Assembly: GCA_928212115.1 (NCBI GenBank)
Contig: CAKMRJ010003334.1
Coordinates: 96,904,057-96,968,056, forward strand
Length of the DNA: 64,000 bases
Source: Lactuca virosa
Taxonomy: Eukaryota; Streptophyta; Magnoliopsida; Asterales; Asteraceae
Direction of reading: 5' to 3'
Shown here piece by piece: positions 46,881 through 58,583 of this stretch; position 1 is the first letter of the stretch; every line of letters begins with the position of its first letter. The position numbers and the translations under genes were made by a program. Below the pieces are notes generated by a model. That model was given only the letters and a program-made list of their open reading frames with translations. It was not told where the DNA came from and did not search any database.

Positions 46881-48161
46881 AGAGTATGGATAGTCTCGTT
46901 GTGAGGATTAACAGGGTAGAGTAAGAGTTGCTTATATATATGGTGAAATTGTATATGTTGTGAGTTCTAAATTGTATATATGATATAACATTAAGGGATT
47001 GAAATCCCTATGTACTCACCAGGTTTCCCAACCTGACCCACTCAAGCTTATTTGTAACACCCTGTTCTGAAAGTATCCGTTTATGGATTTGAGAGGCCAA
47101 GGCTAGGGGCGTTTTGCACTTTTATGGGTTTTAAGTTTTTATTCGAGAGGTTTTGGGCCGGGGGTGTCTCTAGAAGCGTAGGGCTTCTCGCCACCTTTTC
47201 ATGGATATAAAGTTTGTCGGAAACGAACTTGGAACGAAGGAGTTATGACACTTTGAAGTTATTGGCAATATTGGTCCTTAATGGAAATAAATGGCAAGGG
47301 GGGACCATGCATGCAAGGTGGTAAGCGCGCAAGTACGCCCAACGTAAGGCTGGGTTACGCCCAGCGTATAAGGTCATAAGGTCGCGGGTGTTTTTGGCGT
47401 ACACCCAACGTACTTCCAGAGTCCAGAAACCCTAAAATTTAGGGCATGCCACTATAAAAAGAATGATAAGCCTCAAGGGTCAACCTCCATTTCACCCTTG
47501 AACAGCCACCACGAAACTCTAATCCTCCTTTGAGTGTTCTTGAAGCTTTGGTGGCCATTAGTGAGCATTTTGGTGTTATAAAACCATTTTCCAAGCAAGG
47601 AAGGAGCAAAGCAAGGTGGTAGATCAAAGGAGAAGTTGTAGATCTGGGACTTTTGCCTCTTTCCAGACCCTTTCAAGGTATAAAGTTCTGAGCTTGATGA
47701 TTTTTCTCTTAGATCTCGACTGGGAGGAGTTTATGGACTCTTTTAGACCAAAGAATGGATCTTTTGATGAAATCTCGTATTTGAGCTTAGGGTTGCCACC
47801 CTCAGAGCTAAAAAGGTCCCATAAGCAGTAAAGTCTCCATCTTGAATATCTTAATGAGTTCATGCATGAGATCTAGCCCTCTTTATGGAAGTGGGATATC
47901 ATTTTGGGAGTTTGGGCTTGTTTGGGCCATGTAAAATCACCAAGTCAGTGACTTCATGGATTAAGACATGGAAAAGGACTTGGATCTGTGTTTGTAGCTT
48001 CTAGAGTAGCATATTAAGCACTTAATGGGAAAGTGACTTAACAGGGGGAGTACGTTGAGCGTACATGTAGGTATGCCCAGCGTAAACACCATTTGGCTAG
48101 TACGCTTAGCGTACATAGGAGTACGCCCTGCGTAGTCTGTCAGTTTGGGCTTCGTGTTTTT

Positions 48162-50628
48162 TGTGACAACCCGGAACTTCAATCTTGTACAATTAATCAA
48201 TTCAATCATTATTCAACTTGTTTTGTCGATTTCTAGTACTATTCAAGGGTTCATTTAAGGGTTCTAAGCTCGATTTTGACCAAGGTTAAGATTAGGAATG
48301 AGTCAGCATGCCACATAGTGAGAAAACCGGGCCATACACACCTCTTGGAGGAGTGTACGGCCGTACACATGGGTGTGCGGCCGTACACATGGGTTTACGG
48401 CTGCACACCCACTCCCTTGGCAGCACACTAACTTTTGGTCAGCACCCTTACCCCTATATAAAGGGTAGCCTCCTTCCTTTCATTCCTTTAGCACCTAGGC
48501 AGCACACAACTCTATTCTCCAAAGTTTCTCCAACATTGAACCTTCCAAAGCTTCAAGAACGTGAGTACTTCTTCCCCTAGCTTTCAATACATGAAAGACC
48601 CCTCTATCTAGGCCTTAAGTGTGCAAAAATGGACATGTTCTTCGTGTTGGAAGTGAGTGCGGCCGCACACCTTCATAAGGTGGGCCGCATACTCTTAAAA
48701 CACCCTCCATAGTGAGAGTTGGACTTCCATATTCGAGTTGGACATGAACCTAGCCTTGCTACACCCTAGATTTGGCATTTTGGACATCTTTGTGTGGAGT
48801 GTACGACCGTACACACCTGTGTACGGCTGCACACACACTTGTTCGGCAGCACACCCAAGTGTGCAACCACACACCCAAGTGTACGACCACACACTCATTC
48901 TAGGACCATAAACCCACTCCTAAGACGCTAAGCTTGTGCTACAATTGAGTTTAGACCTAGGACACTTCATGGATTGCAAGTATGGACCTTGAAACACCCC
49001 AAGAACACCTTCCATCATGGGTGTACGGCCACACACCCCTTGGGCCGCACACCCATGGCCGCACACGCCTTAAAGGTGGCCATACACCCACCTCATGCAA
49101 TCCTTTAGAGCTCTAACACTTAGTGCAAGTAGCCCCAAGTTCCTAGCGTGGTTCTCCATCACATTTAGTGGTGAAATACCTCCATTTGACTCCTTTATGT
49201 GTCATTTCATGTAATTTAGGGTCAAATCGTGTTCAAGGCTTCACTTGAACATCTAGCGTTTCGTGTCGATCCTTCATTCAAATCACCCGAGGTGAGTTCA
49301 TACACCTACGTTTTTCCGAGTTTTCATGTTTTCAGGGGGGAATACAAGCAAAAGTACAAGGAAACTTGTACTCAAAATATATTATTTTGTTTAAGATAGT
49401 TATACCTTCAGCATGCTTTTAATACGGAAAAACTGTTTTACCAAACGATTAAGAAATCAACTCGTAGAAACAGTTTTCAAAATTAGAGCATTGAACTTGT
49501 GAATCAGGTAGTAAAATATATTATTTTATAAAGGATTCATGCAAATCATAAACAGGATTTTCAGTATTATTACTTGTAAATTTGTTAGTCTAAGTTGGAG
49601 ACACGTCCTTGGTAACACTCCCACATAATCAGAGTGTAGGACTAGCACTTATAACCAGAATCTCTTGTAGGGAGAGCGTGACTGTTGTGTATAGATCTAT
49701 ACGGGACTGACTATCCGCACCTCGCTGCTAGCTACAGTGGGACCGGCAGGTCTACGGGTGACAAAGTCATAAATGATACTGGCCCCCATACGTGCCGTAT
49801 CAAGTTAATGTATGGTTATAAAACTCGTAATTTAGATAGCAGGGATTTACTTTTGTAATAATGAATCAAGTGAGCTAACCTCAAAGTAATAATCGATAGA
49901 TTACTGGAGGGTATTACTAATAATACCTTCAGGACTTAGTTCACCATGGTTTTCTTTTATTTAGTTTTATTTATGTAATAAGGCTAATATACCTCTCTGG
50001 GTGTAACCAGGGTTTTTAAAAGAAAACTGCTTTTCGAGTATGGTAGATACTTGCACACCTCAGTTTAGAACGGATAATCAATCATCAACCTTTAGGGAAA
50101 ATATAGGATTTTCCCGGGATAACCCGGCTATTCAAAACAGGATTGTTCAACATGTAATCAATGGATGTTCATATTCCTTCCACGACTCCTTGGATTGTAC
50201 ATATCTTGTATGAATCTGGAAGTCATGGAAGGAATGGGTTTTCAAACACGCTTTTCATAAGAAAATATAGGATTTTCTTTAGGAACACTTTTTCAACAGG
50301 ATTCAAGAAACACTTTTCCCACCAAAACTAAATGCTTATGAACTCACCAGCTTTATGCTGATATTCTTTCAAAACTGCTTGTATTCTCAGGGAATCAGTA
50401 GACAGGTACTTCTTGGACTAGAGGAGCCGGAGCAATAAGAGTCATATTTTCTATATTTTACCTACTTTAAATGTATTTTAAACAAGTTTCAAACTGATGT
50501 AAACACTTTTCATGATTGTATTCAATGTTTGGTTGTGTTTACTATGCTTCCTATACAAATGTTGTGATACTACACATGACGTCCTCCACCCCGGAACGAT
50601 TCCGCCATCACGGTTTCGGGGTGTGACA
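48162..50628 (+). repeat. 5' LTR of element C (2467 bp)
   Basis: TGTGACAACCC to GGTGTGACA. Perfect palindrome GTGTACGGCCGTACAC lies at 48353-48368 with variants to about 48415, TATA word CTATATAAAG at 48454-48463, and a second GCGGCCGCACAC-type cluster at 48660-49085. Donor GAGGTGAGTTC lies at about 49290 and a six-G run at 49336-49341. The conserved block at about 49650-49770 includes GTATAGATCTATAC. Acceptor TTCTCAG lies at about 50390. Confidence 0.95.
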
Positions 50629-50631
50629 GAT

Positions 50632-50644
50632 TGGTATCAGAGCC
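50632..50644 (+). other. Primer-binding site of element C
   Basis: TGGTATCAGAGCC after a 3-base gap from the LTR end; initiator-Met tRNA type. Confidence 0.95.
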
Positions 50645-51200
50645 CTTGTTTATAGCGAACTAAGTATACCGAACCTTACATGGTATACAACTATAAATAT
50701 TAAGGGGCCTAAGCACTCTAAACTAAAAGTATACTTTCAAAAATACAAGTATTTTTATAAAAGTATATAAGTATACCCGAGTATCAGAATTTGTATCGTA
50801 AGTAGAACAAAACAAAAGTATTTGGATGTTGGACACTGCGGTTAAACCTGAGCAGTTATGTAATCATGTCTAGGGTCGATATAGCCTGATCAACTATATT
50901 CATTCGAGACATGACCAACATGTGCTTGGGAGTAACTATGGTGTTGCAGCAAGCCTAAGAACTTACCTAGAACAATCAACATAAAATACTATAGGAGTAT
51001 TTTAGCTAGAGCCAAACTCGGTATATAGATTTGTTCCAAGTGTTGATACCTCTTCTTTCTTAAGCGATAACTTACTTGCATTAGTAACCTTCCTGTGCAT
51101 ATCGCTTGGTAAAACACTTTTATTATCAGGATGAGATATATATTGTTTCATATATCTTGAGGACTTACCATCCTCTTCTCCCTGATTGTTTCTAGAAAAG

Positions 51201-52370
51201 ATGCCTCCTCGACCAAGACCCAACAGAAGGGACAACACTCCGCCACCACCACCACCTCCCCAGTTCGACCCCGTCATGTTCCAGGCAGCAGTTACCGTCG
51301 CTGTAACCGCAGCAATGGAACAAGTAAACTCTGGTGGGGCGGGAGGTGGAACCGACCCTCAGAGACAAGACGGAAGTCAGGGACATCAAAAGGAGTGTTC
51401 CTACAAGGACTTCATGACTACAAAACCCAAGTCCTTCGATGGAAATGGAGGAGTCATCGCTCTGACTCGATGGTTCGAGAAGATCGAATCCATCTTCGAA
51501 ATTTGCGCCTGTTCTGAAGCAAACAAGGTGAAGTTCGCCGCCTGCACCTTCACCGACAGAGCCTTGACCTGGTGGAATGGTCGAGTCAAAACCCTAATCC
51601 TACCGGTGGCTATGTCATGGGTTGGGAAAGACTGAAGGAACTCATGCTTGCGGAATACTGGCCGAGGGGCGAAGTACAAAAGTTGGAGCACGAACTCTGG
51701 AATTAGAAGATGAAGGGTTCTGACATCGCTGCCTACACCGCTAGATTCTGTGATTTGGCTCTCCTCTGTCCGGGAATGGTCACCCCGGAAAGCAAGAAGA
51801 TCGAAAGGTACATTTGGGGACTAACGCAACCAACCAAAGGAAATGACTCTGCTGCGAGGCCGACCACATTTGAGAGCGCCAAGGATCTGGCTCAGACTCT
51901 GATCGATCATGGAGTCGATCTTGACGAGGTGACGGCTGCTCCTGCACCACAGAAGAAGAGTAGTGGGAAGAAGAAATTTTGGAACAAGCGCAAGGGCCAG
52001 TCCTCTCAGGAGCCATCCAAGAAACAACAAATAGTGGCAGTCCACGCTGCTACTACTCCTGATGCAGTCCCCGTTACTCCAACAAACCCTACTCGCTATG
52101 CTGGAAAACTACCTTTGTGAAACAAGTGCAACTACCATCATCAGGGACAGTGCCGGGAGATGTCGTGCACCAGCTGTGGCAAGAAGGGACACACAGCTCG
52201 ATTTTGCAAAGGACCAGTCCAACCAACCAATCAGGCTCCTGGGGCGGGTGCTGGTCAAGCCTGTTGTGGCTGTGGAGAGGTTGGGCACTTCAAGAGAGAT
52301 TCTCCCAAGGCAACAATAGGTGGCAATGCAGGAAGGGTGCTGGCAATGGGTCAGGAGGAAGCAGTCGCTG
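51201..52370 (+). pseudogene. Gag of element C (broken)
   Basis: The start MPPRPRPNRRDNT is chosen over an upstream in-frame Met at 51186 because B starts MPPKKR. Capsid-domain blocks: FDGNGGVIALTRWFEKIESI, KVKFAACTFTDRALTWWNG, then after a frameshift near 51618 GSDIAAYTARFCDLALLCPG and IERYIWGLTQPTKGN. A TAG at about 51704 and a TGA at 52118 (in place of a Cys codon) add stops. First zinc knuckle CTSCGKKGHTARFC is intact; the second, CCGCGEVGHFKRDS, has Ser for its last Cys. Confidence 0.9.
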
Positions 52371-52678
52371 ATCCTACCGTTGTTACGGGTACGTTCCTCC
52401 TTGACAACTCCCATGAATGCATTCTTTTCGATTCTGGTGCGGAGAGGAGTTTTGTTAGTCATGCATTCAAACATCTAATCAAACATAAATCCCAACCTTT
52501 AACCGAAACGTTCATCGTCGAGATGGCTAACGGAGAGAAAGAAAGCGCGAACGACATATTCATAGGCTGTACTCTTACCTTAGGCAATCATTCCTTTTCT
52601 ATCGATCTTATGCCTGTATCTATTAAGAGTTTCGATGTCATTATCGGTATGGATTGGTTGAGTTTCGTATCGACTTAA
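52371..52678 (+). pseudogene. Aspartic protease of element C (C-terminal deletion)
   Basis: GTFLLDNSHECILFDSGAE with the DSG active site, then SFVSHAFKHL, DLMPVSIKSFDVIIGMDWLS. The sequence then jumps into the FRIDL stretch that precedes RT in this family, so the region between protease and RT (roughly 100 residues in relatives) is missing. Confidence 0.9.
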
Positions 52679-54112
52679 TCCTCGGAGCCACTCCTGTAGC
52701 TAAGTCCCCTTATCATTTAGCGCCGACAGAAATGCAAGAGCTATCCAGCCAGCTCAATGAGCTGATCAGCAAGGGATTCATAAGGCCGAGTTCCTCGCCC
52801 TAGGGAGCTCCAATCTTATTCGTGAAAAAGAAAGATGGATCGTTTCGAATGTGCATTGACTACCGAGAACTGAACAAACTGACGATCAAGAACCACTATC
52901 CTTTACCCAGAATCGATGATCTCTTCGACCAACTTCAGGGAGCCAGTTATTTCTCAAAGATAGATCTAAGGTCAGGGTACCATCAGTTGCGAGTTCACGA
53001 GAATGATGTGCCCAAGACAGCATTCCGAACTCGCTATGAACACTACGAATTTGTAGTGATGCCCTTTAGTCTGACCAACGCACCGACAGTATTCATGGAT
53101 CTGATGAATCGGGTGTGCCGCCCTTTCCTGGACAAGTTCGTGATCGTGTTCATCGACGATATACTTGTCTATTCTCGGAATGAGAACGATCATAAACAGT
53201 ACTTGAGGCGGGTGCTGGAAACTTTAAGAGCGGAGAAGCTATATGCAAAATTTTCAAAGTGTGAGTTCTGGATCAGGAAGGTGAATTTCCTTGGTCACGT
53301 GGTTAGCAAGGAAGGTATACACGTGGACCCTTCCAAGATTAAAGCGATTGAAAATTGGTCTGCACCAAAGACACCCACAGAAATTCGTCAATTCTTGGGT
53401 CTTGCTGGCTATTATCACAGGTTTATCCAAAATTTCTCCAAATTGCCAAACCCTTAACCACTCTGACTCAGAAAGGCATACCTTTCTGTTGGAGTGAAAA
53501 ACAAGACACTGCGTTCCAAACGTTGAAGCAGGCCCTATGCAGCGCACCTATCCTGTCTCTGCCCGAAGGGACGGAAGACTTCGTGGTCTATTGCGATGCA
53601 TCCAATCAAGGCCTAGGCTGTGTGCTCATGCAGCGAGGAAAGGTCATCGCCTATGCCTCGAGGCAGTTAAAAAAACACGAAGTCAATTACACAACTCACG
53701 ATTTAGAGTTGGGAGCAGTGGTCTTTGCATTAAAGATCTGGAGACATTATCTCTATGGCACCAAGTTCACTATCTTCACCGACCATAAGAGCTTGCAGCA
53801 TATCTTTGATCAGAAGGAGTTAAACATGAGACAACGGCGATAGGTAGAGCTACTCAATGACTACGAGTGCGAAATTTGTTACCATCCCGGCAAGGCCAAT
53901 GTGGTAGCAGATGCCCTTAGCCGAAAGGAGTACTCAGGGCGTAAGGTGAAGGCGCTAACAATGACCATCCATTCCTATCTGTCCGCACAAATCATAGAGG
54001 CTCAGCTGGAAGCCTTAAAACCTGAGAACATGGCAGATGAAGCCTTGCGGGGAATGGAAAAGAACTTAGAGGTCAAGGGAATGGAAAAGAACTTAGAGGT
54101 CGCATCCCGATA
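52670..54112 (+). pseudogene. Reverse transcriptase and RNase H of element C
   Basis: RT: VAKSPYHLAPTEMQELSSQL, a TAG in place of Trp (about 52801), then KKKDGSFRMCIDYRELNKL, YFSKIDLRSGYHQLRV, the catalytic FIDDILVYS (about 53152-53178), and FLGHVVSKEGIHVDPSKI. A one-base loss near 53441 shifts frame. RNase H follows: VVYCDASNQGLGCVLMQRG, HDLELGAVVFALKIWRHYL, FTDHKSLQHIF, then TAG for Trp at about 53842 and YHPGKANVVADALSRKE. Integrase is gone: after GMEKNLEV the next family segment is the C-terminal end just before the polypurine tract. Confidence 0.95.
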
Positions 54113-54250
54113 GTGAAGGTCCGTTGGAATGCCAAGCGGGGACCTGAATTCACTTGGGAGCACGAGGATTCAATGAAGCAGAAGTACCCCCATCTCTTTC
54201 CAAGTTCATGATTGTACTTTATTCTTGAATTTCGGGACGAAATTCCCTCT

Positions 54251-54263
54251 AACGGGGGGATGA
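54251..54263 (+). other. Polypurine tract of element C
   Basis: AACGGGGGGATGA directly before TGTGACAACCC of the 3' LTR. Confidence 0.9.
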
Positions 54264-56720
54264 TGTGACAACCCGGAACTTCAATCTTGTACAATTAATC
54301 AATTCAATCATTATTCAACTTGTTTGTCGATTTCTAGTACTATTCAAGGGTTCATTTAAGGGTTCTAAGCTAGATTTTGACCAAGGTTGAGATTAGGAAT
54401 GAGTCAGCATACCACATAGTGAGAAAACCGGCCCATACACACCTCTTGGAGGAGTGTACGGCTGTCCACATGGGTGTGCGGCTGCACACCCACTCCCTTG
54501 GCAGCACACTCACTTTTGGGCAGCACCCTTACCCCTATATAAAGGGTAGCCTCCTTCTTTTCATTCCTTTAGCACCTAGGCAGCACATAACTCTATTCTC
54601 TCAAGTTTCTCCAACATTGAACCTTCCAAAGCTTCAAGAACGTGAGTACTTCTTCCCCTAGCTTTCAATTCATGAAAGACCCCTCTATCTAGGCCTTAAG
54701 TGTGCAAAAATGGACATGTTCTTCGTGTTGGAAGTGAGTGCGGCCGCACACCTTCATAAGGTGGGCCGCACACTCTTAAAACACCCTCCATAGTGAGAGT
54801 TGGACTTCCATATTCGAGTTGGACATGAACCTAGCCTTGCTACACCCTAGATTTGGCATTTTGGACATATTTGTGTGGAGTGTACGACCGCACACACCTG
54901 TGTACGGCCGCACACACACTTGTTCGGCAGCACACTCCAAGTGTGCGGCAGCACACCCAAGTGTGCGACAACACACTCATTCTAGGACCATAAACCCACT
55001 CCTAAGACCCTAAGCTTGTGCTACAATTGAGTTTAGACCTAGGACACTTCATGGATTGCAAGTATGGGCCTTGAAACACCCCAAGAACACCTTCCATCAT
55101 GGGTGTACGGCTGCACACCCCTTGGGCCGCACACCCATGGCCGCACACGCCTTAAAGGTGGCCATACACCCATCTCATGCAATCCTTTAGAGCTCTAACA
55201 CTTAGTGCAAGTAGTCCCAAGTTCCTAGAGTGGTTCTCCATCACATTTAGTGGTGAAATACCTCCATTTGACTCCTTTATGTGTCATTGCATGTAATTTA
55301 GGGTCAAATCGTGTTCAAGGCTTCACTTGAACATCTAGCGTTTCGTGTTGATCCTTCATTCAAATCACCCGAGGTGAGTTCATACCCCTACATTTTTCCG
55401 AGTTTTCATGTTTTCAGGGGGGGGGGGGGAATACAAGCAAAAGTACAAGGAAACTTGTACTCAAAATATATTATTTTGTTTAAGATAGTTATACCTTCAG
55501 CATGCTTTTAATACAGAAAAACTGTTTTACCAAACGATTAAGAAATCAACTCGTAGAAACAGTTTTCAAAATTAGAGCATTGAACTTGTGAATCAGGTAG
55601 TAAAATATATATTATTTTATAAAGGATTCATGCAAATCATAAACAGGATTTTCAGTATTATTACTTGTAAATTTGTTAGTCTAAGTTGGAGACACGTCCT
55701 TGGTAACACTCCCACATAATCAGAGTGTAGGACTAGCACTTATAACCATAATCTCTTGTAGGGAGAGCGTGACTGTTGTGTATAGATCTATACGGGACTG
55801 ACTATCCCGCACCTCGCTGCTAGCTACAGTGGGACCGGCAGGTCTACGGGTGACAAAGTCATAAATGATACTGGCCCCCATACGTGCCGTATCAAGTTAA
55901 TGTATGGTTATAAAACTCGTAATTTAGATAGCAGGGATTTACTTTTGTAATAATGAATCAAGTGAGCTAACCTCAAAGTAATAATCGATAGATTACTGGA
56001 GGGTATTACTAATAATACCTTCAGGACTTAGTTCACCATGGTTTTCTTTTATTTAGTTTTATTTATGTAATAAGGCTAATATACCTCTCTGGGTGTAACC
56101 AGGGTTTTTAAAAGAAAACTGCTTTTCGAGTATGGTAGATACTTGCACACCTCAGTTTAGAACGGATAATCAATCATCAACCTTTAGGGAAAATATAGGA
56201 TTTTCCCGGGATAACCCGGCTATTCAAAACAGGATTGTTCAACATGTAATCAATGGATGTTCATATTCCTTCCACGACTCCTTGGATTGTACATATCTTG
56301 TATGAATCTGGAAGTCATGGAAGGAATGGGTTTTCAAACACGCTTTTCATAAGAAAATATAGGATTTTCTTTAGGAACACTTTTTCAACAGGATTCAAGA
56401 AACACTTTTCCCACCAAAACTAAATGCTTATGAACTCACCAGCTTTATGCTGATATTCTTTCAAAACTGCTTGTATTCTCAGGGAATCAGTAGACATGTA
56501 CTTCTTGGACTAGAGGAGCCGGAGCAATAAGATTCATATTTTCTATATTTTACCTACTAAATATGTATTTTAAACAAGTTTCAAACTGATGTAAACACTT
56601 TTCATGATTGTATTCAATGTTTGGTTGTGTTTACTATGCTTCCTATACAAATGTTGTGATACTACGCATGACGTCCTCCACCCCGGAACGATTCTGCCAT
56701 CACGGTTTCGGGGTGTGACA
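54264..56720 (+). repeat. 3' LTR of element C (2457 bp)
   Basis: Matches the 5' LTR closely. Differences seen: loss of about 20 bp in the first palindrome cluster (about 54480), which removes one motif copy, scattered substitutions, and a 13-G run (55417-55429) instead of six. TATA word at 54535-54544. Confidence 0.95.
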
Positions 56721-57311
56721 TTTTTGGGCCTCGAATTTGGCCATGCTTGGGTATTTGGGTTTTAATGGGCCATCAGAAGTCAGATAATATGGGCCAATGA
56801 ATATACTTTGGGCTTAGGGTAAGGCCCGTTAAGGAATTGGGCCCAATGTAGCAAATTGGTCCATTAGTGGGCCACTAGTGGGCTTGGGAAGCTCACCTAG
56901 TGTTGGGTCTTTTATGCTATGGTTTGGGCCTTGGTTATGGACCGGGATGGGCTAGGGGTAAATGGTCATTTTACCCTAAAGAGAATTATTGAATTAGACT
57001 AAGTGATATTTTGGTATTGATAGCTCGGGGAGCCGAAGGATCAGCAGTTCGGGAAGTTCTAGTTAGCAGCCAGAGGAGTTTTCAGCAGTGCGAGGTGAGT
57101 CTCCTCACTGTGTGCATGGGTCTACGGCCACAATGCTGGCCCATTATGTTTGTGTATAGTAGGAAGACCCGAGGGGGGGGGTTAGCCCTAGGCATTATTA
57201 TGATGTATGTTACGGATTACGATCCAATGCCGGGAGAGGCCTGAGGTATGTTAGTATGCTTGTTATACTTGTTGTCTGTGTGATACTTGTATGTGCCTGG
57301 TAGGGAGGTGA

Positions 57312-57400
57312 GTGTGGGCGAGTCCCGATGCAGTGGGCGGGGGCCGATGCCAGAGCTAGTCCGATGCTGGGCAAGTCCCGATGCAGTGGGCGGGGGCCCA
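57312..57400 (+). repeat. ~54-bp repeat in LTR V, two copies
   Basis: AGTCCCGATGCAGTGGGCGG occurs at about 57320 and 57374, just before the acceptor-like end of the LTR, the position that holds minisatellites in LTRs P, W, X, T and L. Confidence 0.8.
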
Positions 57401-58583
57401 GTATGTGGTTATGTAAGTGGTATGTGGTAGGCTGGGGAAATCACTAAGCTTCGTGCTTACGGTTTTCAGTTTTGGTTTCAGGTACTTCCGGTAGCGGAGG
57501 GAAGAGCTCGGGATGATCGCATGGCACACACCAAGAAGTTTTTAGCCTGGGATGTTTACTCTGATATGATATGTTTATACATGATACTCTGATTAAATCT
57601 GTTTTGAATGAATGGTTTGACAACTATGGTTTTAAAATGAAATTTTTGGTAATGATTTTTGGGATGTTACATTATTTGTATCACAGGTGTCGATAAGAAG
57701 TTACATTACACTGAGAGATTAAAGAGACGTAGATCACTAGTGTAAATAAATGTAAGTTCTATTTATGCTTATGTTTCTGTATTGACGATGACATCCCAAA
57801 GGTTTTAAAATGAATAAAAAATACATTTCTTCGGAAATGCTTTGATAACGTATTTATCATGTTTTTCTGGGAACAAATTCCGCAACATTTTTATTAAAAG
57901 AGATACTCTGATTTTTATAAATCATAAACAAAATCGGTCTTTTCTGGCCATGAAAATTGGGATGTCTCAATAAGAAGCATGGGTCTCCCATGGCCATAAA
58001 GTTGGCACCTTTATGACATGGGAACCCTCAATGGTTCCAAATCTGAAGTGTAACTCCAAACACACCCACAAAATCCGATTATAACTTCACAACTCATAAA
58101 AAGGGTAGGAAAATAGCCCCAAAACAAGATCTAAGAGATAGATGGTCAAGGTTCAAGCTTTTTACCTTGAATGAACTGAGAATGAAGCAAAACCTCTAGA
58201 TCTACTAGCTACCACCTGAACTCCCAAGCTTTCTTCTCCTCTTCCAACTTCAAATGCACATAAAAATCACCAAAAAGATCAAGAACACTCAAAAGGGGCT
58301 TAGGGTTTCGAATTAGGGTTTCTCTGGGTTGGGAGAGACGATGGGGCTGGGTTGAGGCAGAATAAGACGTTTAAATAGGGTGCAAACCCCTAACTTTAGG
58401 GTTTCATCCAGACAGCTCCTACTCGTCGAGTCGGTCCCCCGACTCGTCGAGTAGGTCACTAAACCTCCGGGTCCAAAGTCGAGTCTACTCGACGAGTTGA
58501 GCCTCCAAATCGCCGAGTCACAGGGAAAAACATGAAAAATACTTGAATTTAAATAGGTACCATGGGCCGGGTGTTACACAAAT

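Larger units (their letters stand above)
48162..56720 (+). mobile_element. Ty3/gypsy element C with both LTRs, integrase deleted
   Basis: The only element here with two full LTRs. TTTTT is duplicated at 48157-48161 and 56721-56725. It carries gag, protease, RT and RNase H with stops and frameshifts; the end of protease to start of RT and almost all of integrase are deleted. The two LTRs are very similar but carry several substitutions and a ~20-bp indel, so insertion is fairly recent but not brand new. Confidence 0.95.
47053..57671 (+). repeat. Solo LTR V, interrupted by element C
   Basis: Starts TGTAACACCCTG and ends GGGATGTTACA; TTATT is duplicated at 47048-47052 and 57672-57676. TACGCCCAGCGTA-type motifs lie at 47325-47420 and 48049-48137. 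AAACCCTAAAATTTAGGG at 47427-47444 precedes ACTATAAAAA (47451). Donor GAGGTGAGTC lies at about 57093 and acceptor GGTTTTCAG at about 57470. Net length about 2.05 kb. Confidence 0.9.
41827..57969 (+). repeat. Solo LTR X, interrupted by S and V
   Basis: Starts TGTAACGCCCG (41827) and ends TTGGGATGTCTCA (57969). The 5-bp duplication ATAAG lies at 41822-41826 and 57970-57974. TATA word CTATAAATA is at 42748-42756 and donor CAGGTGAGTG at about 46314. Four related modules lie at 41950-42491 and a minisatellite at 46553-46880. Net length about 2.6 kb without S and V. Confidence 0.85.
40293..58578 (-). repeat. Solo LTR W, reverse, interrupted by X
   Basis: Plus-strand ends are TGTAACATCCC (40293) and GGGTGTTACA (58578). 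The 5-bp duplication CAAAT flanks both sides (40288-40292 and 58579-58583), so no internal region remains. ACTCGTCGAGT / ACTCGCCGAGT motifs cluster at 41225-41690 and at 58420-58525. A minus-strand TATA-like CTATTTAAAC lies at about 58379-58370 next to an AACCCTAAAG-type telo-box pair. Net length about 2.1 kb without X. Confidence 0.85.

Noticed and set aside
57011..57244. 77-codon open frame
   Set aside because: It lies across the donor-like region of LTR V and has no protein-like features.
57787..58578. A separate small reverse LTR starting TGACATCCC
   Set aside because: The sequence is better explained as the end of LTR X (to 57969, with its ATAAG duplication) followed by the rest of LTR W.
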